This document shows positions 27,420 to 39,500 of a stretch of 64,000 nucleotides of DNA, piece by piece. Both the position numbers and the translations under genes were made by a program. Below the pieces are notes generated by a model that was not told the origin of the DNA, made no database searches, and saw only the letters and a list, made by a program, of their open reading frames with translations. Every line of letters starts with the position of its first letter. Positions within the stretch are counted from its first letter, which is position 1. This DNA is from Piscicola geometra (lineage: Eukaryota > Annelida > Clitellata > Hirudinida > Piscicolidae): assembly GCA_943735955.1 (NCBI GenBank), contig OX030956.1, forward strand, positions 15,832,195-15,896,194, written 5' to 3'.

Positions 27420-27835
27420 TCAATTAGAAGAACTTTTTCAAATAGCGTGCATGAGACTTTATATAGGCAATAAAAAGTAAAATTTTCTTGGATGAAGTAA
27501 AGATTAGCGAAGAGAGTCTTGAAGCATGAGATAATCTGTTAATTCGTGTGAATTCATCTGTTGATATCTGTAGATGAGGTAACATTAGTTGAACCTTCTT
27601 GATAGCACCATTGAATTTAGAATTTTCAAACCATGACTTAATAAAGCCTCCTACTGGATTTAAGTCATTAGTAGAATGAATCGGCAAAAAACATATTGGA
27701 TGCGGATTCATTGCGAATTCTGGTAGGGATGATGACCGAAAGGTAGAATTTAGTGAAAGACGTAGGAATGATTAAAGATAAAACTCCCTGTAACACTTAA
27801 AATGATGGCTGAGTTGTGTTTATTGAGCGCTGATG
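27420..27835 (-). repeat. Direct repeat pair, left member (with 95-codon minus-strand frame)
   Basis: 27636-27830 is about 85-90% identical to 28158-28352 in the same orientation (shared TTTAAGTCATTAGTAG, TTGGATGCGGATTCATTGCG). A minus-strand frame at 27424-27711 (PHPICFLPIHSTNDLNPVGG) has no domain I know. Confidence 0.65.
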
Positions 27836-27905
27836 TGACCAGACATTCTGGCGTGTTTTCTTATTGATTTGAATTTCATGTGTATGGTAACTTTTATAAT
27901 TCGAG

Positions 27906-28137
27906 AGATTTAACTAACTTTTGAGCATATAATGTTAAATTTAACTAACTTTTGAGCATATAATGTTAAATTTAACTAACTTTTTAGCATATAATGTTAA
28001 ATTTAACTAACTTTTAAGCATATAATGTCAAATTTAACTAACTTTTGAGCATATAATGTTAAATTTAACTAACTTTTGAGCATACAATGTTAAATTTAAC
28101 TAACTTTTGAGCATATAATGTTAAATTTAACTACCTA
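27906..28137. repeat. 32-bp minisatellite
   Basis: About seven copies of TTTAACTAACTTTTGAGC plus ATATAATGTTAAAT, nearly identical, lie between the two members of the direct repeat. Confidence 0.93.
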
Positions 28138-28139
28138 TT

Positions 28140-28352
28140 GTTAGCATCTTCGAATTTAGAAGTTTTAAACCAAGACTTAATAGAACCATCTACTGGGTTT
28201 AAGTCATTAGTAGGATGAATCGGCAAAGAACATATTGGATGCGGATTCATTGCGAATTCTTGAAGGGATAATGACCGAAAGATAAAATTCAGTGAAAGAC
28301 GAGGGAATGATTAAAAATAAAAATCCTTGAAACACTTGTAATGATGGCTGAT
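28140..28352. repeat. Direct repeat pair, right member
   Basis: Copy of 27620-27830 (see that entry). It ends at the (ATGATC)-rich tail of the adjacent minus-strand LINE. Confidence 0.65.
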
Positions 28353-30187
28353 CATCATGATCATCATCTCCTGGTTTTTGTGTAACAGGCCAACATTTCC
28401 TCTCCCGAGGGTGGGGCCTGTCGGAAAAGTCTCAATCTCTCTCTCCACTCCTTTCTATCATGGGCATCAGTGCTGCGTGCCCCAGGTATTTGAGGCCTTT
28501 CCGTACTATCTCTTCCCACGTCTTCTTTGGCCTGCCTGGTCGTTTCGTTCAAGAAACCTCCATTCTTCTAATTTGATCCATCCACCATCACGTTCCACAT
28601 GCCCAAACCACCTCATTCTTCTCGCTTGCAGTACAGCACCAAAATCCAGGATCCCCATCTGAACTGATGAGGTTTTTTGATTTGATAATGCAGATCAAAC
28701 GGATCATGGCCCGGTCGTTGCGTTGAAGGCGGTTGATTGTTTCTGTGGTGACAGCCCAAGTCTCAGAGGCGTGTAACATTGTACTCTCACACATGAGGTG
28801 TATACACGACTTCCGAATAGAAGTGGTAGATGTCTGTTTGTCAGTAGAAGAAGCAGTTGACGAAATTTTCCCCACGCACACTTGCATCGGGTTATGGTAG
28901 CATCCTCACAGCCTTCACTTGCAGACAGCATGTCACCTGAGTAGCAGAATTCAGGAACGACTTCAAGTTTTTCTTCATCAACAAGGACTTCCACAATTGG
29001 TCTTCCGTCTATCAGTCGAGCTGTGCCTTGACAGCGGGCACACTTGTAATTTGGGTCTGAGCGAAGGGATCCTTTAATGCCTGAGCATCTCTTGTGCACC
29101 CAGAATGGACAACCGCTGCATAGAATGGAGTTTTTGCCCGTTCCTTTAAGGCAGACTGCACATGCGTATTTTCCCGATTTCTTGATCAGCTCTAGATTCG
29201 CACCAGATACTAAAACTTTCGTTCTCCCCATTTTAACTTTTAAGCCCTTTTTCTTCATTCCATTCTTCCATATCTTGACCTTAACAAGCAGCTCGTCCAG
29301 TGATTCAGCTATTGCTACAAAATCATCTGCGTACAACAGCTCCCATGGACAACCAGGACCGAACGTTGATGCACCCCGACGTCCATTTCGAACTCGTCAC
29401 TGAAAGCTTCACCTTGCTTTTAACCGTCGAATACATAGACTGCACCACTCTCATCAGCCACTTCTCGATACCGAGTTTACGTAATGCCCACCATATCATC
29501 TTTCTTGGGACACGGTCAAACGCCTTCTCAAAGTCAACGAAAGCTAAATAGAGTGATTTTTTGGCAGCCCGGTACTTTTCCTGGATCTGACGGATGTTGT
29601 TTCACGCCCTGGCATGAAGTCAAACTGCATCTCGTGAATTTTTGCACGGATCCTGATCAGGTCTTCTATCACGCGCTCCAGTACTTTGAGTACTTGCTCT
29701 ATCAGCTTCAAGCCCCTGTAGTTGTTCCTGTCGAGAGCATCTCCTTTCCCCTTGTAGAGGTTCACAATGAAACTCTTTTTCCATTCAGTGGGGATTTTCC
29801 TTTCTGAGATGCACTCAGCAAGGTCACGTACTAGGATGGCACCCTGTATTCCAGAAGACTTGAGTATCTCAGCAACAATGCCGGATGGACTCATCTTTGC
29901 AATGGCTTTCATGATCGTTTCTGTGGTGATCGGTCCTTTGAATGGGTCTTTCACTGGCAGATCCTCAGGGCACCATGGGAACTCTAGGTTCAGAAGACGC
30001 TCATAGTGCTCCTTCCAGGCTTCTTTCTCTGAGTTCTCACTTAATGACATTTCGCCAGCAAAGTTTATTACTGGCAGCTCTCCGATTATGTCTTGATTTT
30101 CTCGTCGCATCTGTTGAGCGGGACAAAAAACTTCTGCTGTTTTTGGATCGATAGAACTCATAGCGATCTGGACAGCTTGTTTGCAGG
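28353..30187 (-). pseudogene. LINE ORF2 pseudogene with zinc-cluster domain (minus strand)
   Basis: From 30187 downward the minus strand encodes AWKEHYERLLNLEFPW, IPTEWKKSFIVNLYKGKGDA, YRGLKLIEQVLKVLERVIED, FMPGRETT, VDFEKAFDRVPRKMIWWALR, then after an internal deletion LYADDFVAIAESLDELL. A cysteine/histidine cluster CAVCLKGTG..ILCSGCPFWVHKRCSGI near 29110-29170 follows, then VPEFCYSGDMLSASEG and the C-terminal RPGRPKKTWEE region. This is the RT-to-C-terminus half of a non-LTR element whose ORF2 has a PHD/RING-like insert. Frameshifts lie near 29570 and 28880. A GATCATCATGATCATC tail marks the 3' end. The 5' end is cut by the rDNA-derived array. Confidence 0.85.
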
Positions 30188-30527
30188 TACGTCTTCATCG
30201 TCTTCATCGTCTTGCAACCATACTTCCCCCGGAATCAAAAATCTTTGGTTTCCCGGAGACTGCCCGCGGGGTCATATCTACCCTTTTTCCTTAACTAAGG
30301 GGGGTGAATAAAGCCAAAAAAAATTTAATTACGATAAATAGACGATAAGATCGAAAAGAGTTGTTAATACACTAAGTGAGCGGTCATCGAAGGAGATAGG
30401 AGATGCGACGGCGGATGCCGTTGAAAAACTTGAAAGTCTTAGAAAATTAAGAGTAAATTTACAGATTATAAACGCGTTTCAATGGGACCCAAGCCGATTA
30501 AAGCATGTTTTCTCGCGCATTCGACCG
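30188..30527 (-). repeat. Inverted copy of the rDNA-array spacer
   Basis: This is the reverse complement of 51230-51535 and equivalents: short (GTCTTCATC)n, then CCATACTTCCCCCGGAATC, the TTAGTTAAGGAAAAAGGG block, the GACGGCGGATGCCGTTG block, and finally the start of a subrepeat (TCGCGCATTCGACCGG). At 30528 it joins the GAAGACGRT minisatellite in the opposite orientation to every other unit. Confidence 0.9.
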
Positions 30528-33500
30528 GTGAAGAAGATGAAGACGATGAAGACGATGAAGACAGTGAAGACAGTGAAGACGATGAAGACGATGAAGACGG
30601 CGAAGACGAACGATGAAGACGATGAAGACGGTGAAAACGGTGAAGACGGTGAAGACGATGAAGACGGTGAAGACAGTGAAGACGATGAAGACGGTGAAGA
30701 CGATGAAGACGGTGAAGACAGTGAAGACGATGAAGACGGTGAAGACGGTGAAGACGAGGAAGACGGTGAAGACGGTGAAGACGGTGAAGACGGTGAAGAC
30801 GGTGAAGACGGTGAAGACGATGAAGACGGTGAAGACAGTGAAGACAGTAAAGACAGTGAAGATGATGAAGACGATGAAGACGGTGAAGACGATGAATACG
30901 GTGAAGAAGATGAAGACGATGAAGACGATGAAGACGATGAAGACAGTAAAGACAGTGAAGACGATGAAGACGATGAAGACGGCGAAGACGAACGATGAAG
31001 ACGATGAAGACGGTGAAAACGGTGAAGACGGTGAAGACGATGAAGACGGTGAAGACAGTGAAGACGATGAAGACGGTGAAGACGATGAAGACGGTGAAGA
31101 CAGTGAAGACGATGAAGACGGTGAAGACGGTGAAGACGGTGAAGACGATGAAGACGGTGAATACGGTGAAGACGGTAAAGACGGTGAAGACGGTGAAAAC
31201 GGTGAAGACGGTGAAGACGGTGAAGACGAACGATGAAGACGATGAAGACGGTGAAGACGTTGAAGACAGTGAAGACGATGGAGAAGATGAAGACGGTGAA
31301 GATGAACGATGAAGACGATGAAGACGGTGAAGACGGTGAAGACGATGAAGATGATGAAGACGATGAAAACGGTGAAGACGGTGAAGACGGTGAAGACGGT
31401 GAAGACGATGAAGACGGTGAAGACAGTGAAGACGATGATGACGGTGAAGACGGTGAAGACGGTGAAGACGATGAAGACGGTGAGACGGTGAAGACGGTGA
31501 AGACGATGAAGACGGTGAAGACGGTGAAGACGGTGAAGACGGTGAAGACGGTGAAGACGGTGAAGACGGTGAAGACGGTGAAGACGGTGAAGACGATGAA
31601 GACGGTGAAGACGGTAAAGACGATGAAGACGGTGAAGACGGTGAAGACGGTGAAGACGGTGAAGACGGTGAAGACGGTGAATACGGTGAAGACGGTAAAG
31701 ACGGTGAAGACGGTGAAAACGGTGAAGACGGTGAAGACGGTGAAGACGAACGATGAAGACGATGAAGACGGTGAAGACGATGGAGAAGATGAAGACGGTG
31801 AAGATGAACGATGAAGACGATGAAGACGGTGAAGACGGTGAAGACGATGAAGATGATGAAGACGATGAAAACGGTGAAGACGGTGAAGACGGTGAAGACG
31901 GTGAAGACGATGAAGACGGTGAAGACAGTGAAGACGATGATGACGGTGAAGACGGTGAAGACGGTGAAGACGATGAAGACGGTGAGACGGTGAAGACGGT
32001 GAAGACGATGAAGACGGTGAAGACGGTGAAGACGGTGAAGACGGTGAAGACGGTGAAGACGGTGAAGACGGTGAAGACGGTGAAGACGATGAAGACGGTG
32101 AAGACGGTAAAGACGATGAAGACGGTGAAGACGGTGAAGACGGTGAAGACGGTGAAGACGGTGAAGACGATGAAGACGATGAAGACGGTGAAGACGATGA
32201 AGACGGTGAAGACGGTGAAGACGATGAAGATGGTGAAGACGGTGAAGACAGTGAAGACGATGAAGACGGTGAAGACGATGAAGACGGTGAAGACGGTGAA
32301 GACGATGAAGACGGTGAAGACGGTGAAGACGAGGAAGACGGTGAAGACGGTGAAGACGGTGAAGACGGTGAAGACGGTGAAGACGATGAAGACGGTGAAG
32401 ACAGTGAAGACAGTAAAGACAGTGAAGACGATGAAGACGATGAAGACGGTGAAGACGATGAATACGGTGAAGAAGATGAAGACGATGAAGACGATGAAGA
32501 TGATGAAGACAGTAAAGACAGTGAAGACGATGAAGACGATGAAGACGGCGAAGACGAACGATGAAGACGATGAAGACTGTGAAAACGGTGAAGACGGTGA
32601 AGACGATGAAGACGGTGAAGACAGTGAAGACGATGAAGACGGTGAAGACGATGAAGACGGTGAAGACAGTGAAGACGATGAAGACGGTGAAGACAGTGAA
32701 GACGGTGAAGACGATGAAGACGGTGAATACGGTGAAGACGGTAAAGACGGTGAAGACGGTGAAAACGGTGAAGACGGTGAAGACGGTGAAGACGAACGAT
32801 GAAGACGATGAAGACGGTGAAGACGTTGAAGACAGTGAAGACGATGGAGAAGATGAAGACGGTGAAGATGAACGATGAAGACGATGAAGACGGTGAAGAC
32901 GGTGAAGACGATGAAGATGATGAAGACGATGAAGACGATGAAAACGGTGAAGACGGTGAAGACGGTGAAGACGGTGAAGACGGTGAAGACGATGAAGACG
33001 GTGAAGACAGTGAAGACGATGATGACGGTGAAGACGGTGAAGACGGTGAAGACGATGAAGACGGTGAGACGGTGAAGACGGTGAAGACGATGAAGACGGT
33101 GAAGACGGTGAAGACGGTGAAGACGGTGAAGACGGTGAAGACGATGAAGACGGTGAAGACGGTGAAGACGGTGAAGACGATGAAGACGGTGAAGACGGTA
33201 AAGACGATGAAGACGGTGAAGACGGTGAAGACGGTGAAGACGGTGAAGACGGTGAAGACGGTGAAGACGATGAAGACGATGAAGACGGTGAAGACGATGA
33301 AGACGGTGAAGACGGTGAAGACGATGAAGATGGTGAAGACGGTGAAGACAGTGAAGACGATGAAGACGGTGAAGACGGTGAAGACGGTGAAGACGGTGAA
33401 GACGGTGAAGACGAACAATGAAGACGATGAAGACGGTGAAAACGATGAAGACGGTGAAGACGGTGAAGACGATGAAGACGAAGAAGACGGTGAAGACGAT

Positions 33501-36500
33501 GAAGACAATGAAGACGGTGAAGACGGTGAAGACGGTGAAGACGGTGAAGACGATGAAGACGGTGAAGACGATGAAGACGGTGAAGACGGTGAAGACGGTG
33601 AAGACGGTGAAGACGAACGATGAAGACGATGAAGACGGTGAAGACGATGAAGACAATTAAAACGAACGATGAAGACGATGAAGACGGTAAAGACGATGAA
33701 GACGGTGAAGACGATGAAGACGGTGAAGACGGTGAAGACGGTGAAGACGGTGAAGAGGGTGAAGACGGTGAAGACGGTGAAGACGGTGAAGACGATGAAG
33801 AGGATGAAGACGGTGAAGACGATGAAGACGATGAAGACGGTGAAGACGATGAAGACGATGAAGACGGTGAAGACGGTGAAGACGATGAAGACGATGAAGA
33901 CGATAAAGACGGTGAAGACGATGAAGACGTTGAAGACGAACGATGAAGACGATGAAGACAGTGAAGACGGTGAAGACGGTGAAGACGGTGAAGACGGTGA
34001 AGACGATGAAGACGGTGAAGACGATGAAGACGGTGAAGACGGTGAAGACAGTGAAGACGATGAAGACGATGAAGACGGCGAAGACGAACGATGAAGACGA
34101 TGAAGACGGTGAAAACGGTGAAGACGGTGAAGACGATGAAGACGGTGAAGACAGTGAAGACGATGAAGACGGTGAAGACGATGAAGACGGTGAAGACAGT
34201 GAAGACGATGAAGACGGTGAAGACGGTGAAGACGAGGAAGACGGTGAAGACGGTGAAGACGGTGAAGACGGTGAAGACGGTGAAGACGGTGAAGACGATG
34301 AAGACGGTGAAGACAGTGAAGACAGTAAAGACAGTGAAGATGATGAAGACGATGAAGACGGTGAAGACGATGAATACGGTGAAGAAGATGAAGACGATGA
34401 AGACGATGAAGACGATGAAGACAGTAAAGACAGTGAAGACGATGAAGACGATGAAGACGGCGAAGACGAACGATGAAGACGATGAAGACGGTGAAAACGG
34501 TGAAGACGGTGAAGACGATGAAGACGGTGAAGACAGTGAAGACGATGAAGACGGTGAAGACGATGAAGACGGTGAAGACAGTGAAGACGATGAAGACGGT
34601 GAAGACGGTGAAGACGATGAAGACGGTGAATACGGTGAAGACGGTAAAGACGGTGAAGACGGTGAAAACGGTGAAGACGGTGAAGACGGTGAAGACGAAC
34701 GATGAAGACGATGAAGACGGTGAAGACGTTGAAGACGGTGAAGACGTTGAAGACAGTGAAGACGATTGAGAAGATGAAGACGGTGAAGATGAACGATGAA
34801 GACGATGAAGACGGTGAAGACAGTGAAGACGATGAAGACGGTGAAGACGATGAAGACGGTGAAGACAGTGAAGACGATGAAGACGGTGAAGACGGTGAAG
34901 ACGGTGAAGACGATGAAGACGGTGAATACGGTGAAGACGGTAAAGACGGTGAAGACGGTGAAAACGGTGAAGACGGTGAAGACGGTGAAGACGAACGATG
35001 AAGACGATGAAGACGGTGAAGACGTTGAAGACAGTGAAGACGATGGAGAAGATGAAGACGGTGAAGATGAACGATGAAGACGATGAAGACGGTGAAGACG
35101 GTGAAGACGATGAAGATGATGAAGACGATGAAGACGATGAAAACGGTGAAGACGGTGAAGACGGTGAAGACGGTGAAGACGGTGAAGACGATGAAGACGG
35201 TGAAGACAGTGAAGACGATGATGACGGTGAAGACGGTGAAGACGGTGAAGACGATGAAGACGGTGAGACGGTGAAGACGGTGAAGACGATGAAGACGGTG
35301 AAGACGGTGAAGACGGTGAAGACGGTGAAGACGGTGAAGACGATGAAGACGGTGAAGACGGTGAAGACGGTGAAGACGATGAAGACGGTGAAGACGGTAA
35401 AGACGATGAAGACGGTGAAGACGGTGAAGACGGTGAAGACGGTGAAGACGGTGAAGACGATGAAGACGATGAAGACGGTGAAGACGATGAAGACGGTGAA
35501 GACGGTGAAGACGATGAAGATGGTGAAGACGGTGAAGACAGTGAAGACGATGAAGACGGTGAAGACGGTGAAGACGGTGAAGACGGTGAAGACGGTGAAG
35601 ACGAACAATGAAGACGATGAAGACGGTGAAAACGATGAAGACGGTGAAGACGGTGAAGACGATGAAGACGAAGAAGACGGTGAAGACGATGAAGACAATG
35701 AAGACGGTGAAGACGGTGAAGACGGTGAAGACGATGAAGACGGTGAAGACGATGAAGACGGTGAAGACGGTGAAGACGGTGAAGACGGTGAAGACGGTGA
35801 AGACGAACGATGAAGACGATGAAGACGGTGAAGACGATGAAGACAATTAAAACGAACGATGAAGACGATGAAGACGGTAAAGACGATGAAGACGGTGAAG
35901 ACGATGAAGACGGTGAAGACGGTGAAGACGGTGAAGACGGTGAAGACGGTGAAGAGGGTGAAGACGGTGAAGACGGTGAAGACGGTGAAGACGATGAAGA
36001 GGATGAACACGGTGAAGACGATGAAGACGATGAAGACGGTGAAGACGATGAAGACGATGAAGACGGTGAAGACGGTGAAGACGATGAAGACGATGAAGAC
36101 GATAAAGACGGTGAAGACGATGAAGACGTTGAAGACGAACGATGAAGACGATGAAGACAGTGAAGACGGTGAAGACGGTGAAGACGGTGAAGACGGTGAA
36201 GACGATGAAGACGGTGAAGACGATGAAGACGGTGAAGACGGTGAAGACAGTGAAGACGATGAAGACGATGAAGACGGCGAAGACGAACGATGAAGACGAT
36301 GAAGACGGTGAAAACGGTGAAGACGGTGAAGACGATGAAGACGGTGAAGACAGTGAAGACGATGAAGACGGTGAAGACGATGAAGACGGTGAAGACAGTG
36401 AAGACGATGAAGACGGTGAAGACGGTGAAGACGAGGAAGACGGTGAAGACGGTGAAGACGGTGAAGACGGTGAAGACGGTGAAGACGGTGAAGACGATGA

Positions 36501-39500
36501 AGACGGTGAAGACAGTGAAGACAGTAAAGACAGTGAAGATGATGAAGACGATGAAGACGGTGAAGACGATGAATACGGTGAAGAAGATGAAGACGATGAA
36601 GACGATGAAGACGATGAAGACAGTAAAGACAGTGAAGACGATGAAGACGATGAAGACGGCGAAGACGAACGATGAAGACGATGAAGACGGTGAAAACGGT
36701 GAAGACGGTGAAGACGATGAAGACGGTGAAGACAGTGAAGACGATGAAGACGGTGAAGACGATGAAGACGGTGAAGACAGTGAAGACGATGAAGACGGTG
36801 AAGACGGTGAAGACGGTGAAGACGATGAAGACGGTGAATACGGTGAAGACGGTAAAGACGGTGAAGACGGTGAAAACGGTGAAGACGGTGAAGACGGTGA
36901 AGACGAACGATGAAGACGATGAAGACGGTGAAGACGGTGAAGACGTTGAAGACAGTGAAAACGATTGAGAAGATGAAGACGGTGAAGATGAACGATGAAG
37001 ACGATGAAGACGGTGAAGACGGTGAAGACGATGAAGATGATGAAGACGATGAAAACGGTGAAGACGGTGAAGACGGTGAAGACGGTGAAGACGGTGAAGA
37101 CGATGAAGACGGTGAAGACGGTGAAGACGGTGAAGACGATGAAGACGGTGAGACGGTGAAGACGGTGAAGACGATGAAGACGGTGAAGACGGTGAAGACG
37201 GTGAAGACGGTGAAGACGGTGAAGACGGTGAAGACGGTGAAGACGGTGAAGACGGTGAAGACGATGAAGACGGTGAAGACGGTAAAGACGATGAAGACGG
37301 TGAAGACGGTGAAGACGGTGAAGACGGTGAAGACGGTGAAGACGATGAAGACGATGAAGACGGTGAAGACGATGAAGACGGTGAAGACGGTGAAGACGAT
37401 GAAGATGGTGAAGACGGTGAAGACAGTGAAGACGATGAAGACGGTGAAGACGATGAAGACGGTGAAGACGGTGAAGACGATGAAGACGGTGAAGACGGTG
37501 AAGACGAGGAAGACGGTGAAGACGGTGAAGACGGTGAAGACGGTGAAGACGGTGAAGACGGTGAAGACGATGAAGACAGTGAAGACAGTGAAGACAGTAA
37601 AGACAGTGAAGACGATGAAGACGATGAAGACGGTGAAGACGATGAATACGGTGAAGAAGATGAAGACGATGAAGACGATGAAGATGATGAAGACAGTAAA
37701 GACAGTGAAGACGATGAAGACGATGAAGACGGCGAAGACGAACGATGAAGACGATGAAGACTGTGAAAACGGTGAAGACGGTGAAGACGATGAAGACGGT
37801 GAAGACAGTGAAGACGATGAAGACGGTGAAGACGATGAAGACGGTGAAGACAGTGAAGACGATGAAGACGGTGAAGACGGTGAAGACGGTGAAGACGATG
37901 AAGACGGTGAATACGGTGAAGACGGTAAAGACGGTGAAGACGGTGAAAACGGTGAAGACGGTGAAGACGGTGAAGACGAACGATGAAGACGATGAAGACG
38001 GTGAAGACGTTGAAGACAGTGAAGACGATGGAAAAGATGAAGACGGTGAAGATGAACGATGAAGACGATGAAGACGGTGAAGACGGTGAAGACGATGAAG
38101 ATGATGAAGACGATGAAGACGATGAAATCGGTGAAGACGGTGAAGACGGTGAAGACGGTGAAGACGGTGAAGACGATGAAGACGGTGAAGACAGTGAAGA
38201 CGATGATGACGGTGAAGACGGTGAAGACGGTGAAGACGATGAAGACGGTGAGACGGTGAAGACGGTGAAGACGATGAAGACGGTGAAGACGGTGAAGACG
38301 GTGAAGACGGTGAAGACGGTGAAGACGGTGAAGACGGTGAAGACGGTGAAGACGGTGAAGACGATGAAGACGGTGAAGACGGTAAAGACGATGAAGACGG
38401 TGAAGACGGTGAAGACGGTGAAGACGGTGAAGACGGTGAAGACGGTGAAGACGATGAAGACGATGAAGACGGTGAAGACGATGAAGACGGTGAAGACGGT
38501 GAAGACGATGAAGATGGTGAAGACGGTGAAGACAGTGAAGACGATGAAGACGGTGAAGACGGTGAAGACGGTGAAGACGGTGAAGACGAACAATGAAGAC
38601 GATGAAGACGGTGAAAACGATGAAGACGGTGAAGACGGTGAAGACGATGAAGACGAAGAAGACGGTGAAGACGATGAAGACGATGAAGACGGTGAAGACG
38701 GTGAAGACGGTGAAGACGGTGAAGACGGTGAAGACGGTGAAGACGGTGAAGACGATGAAGACGGTGAAGACGGTGAAGACAGTGAAGACAGTGAAGACGA
38801 TGAAGACGATGAAGACGGTGAAGACGGTGAAGACGATGAAGACGGTGAAGACGGTGAAGACAGTGAAGACGGTGAAGACGGTAAAGACGATGAAGAAGGT
38901 GAAGACGGTGAAGACGGTGAAGACGGTGAAGACGGTGAAGACGGTGAAGACGATGAAGACGCTGAAGACGGTGAAGACGATGAAGACGGTGAAGACGGTG
39001 AAGACGATGAAGACGGTGAAGACGGTGAAGACAGTGAAGACGATGAAGACGGTGAAGACGGTGAAGACGGTGAAGACGGTGAAGACGGTGAAGACGAACA
39101 ATGAAGACGATGAAGACGGTGAAAACGATGAAGACGGTGAAGACGGTGAAGACGATGAAGACGAAGAAGACGGTGAAGACGATGAAGACAATGAAGACGG
39201 TGAAGACGGTGAAGACGGTGAAGACGATGAAGACGGTGAAGACGATGAAGACGGTGAAGACGGTGAAGACGGTGAAGACGGTGAAGACGAACGATGAAGA
39301 TGATGAAGACGGTGAAGACGATGAAGACAATGAAAACGAACGATAAAGACGATGAAGACGGTGAAGACGATGAAGACGAACGATGAAGATGATGAAGACG
39401 GTGAAGACGATGAAGACAATGAAAACGAACGATAAAGACGATGAAGACGGTGAAGACGATGAAGACGGTGAAGACGATGAAGACGGTGAAGACGGTGAAG

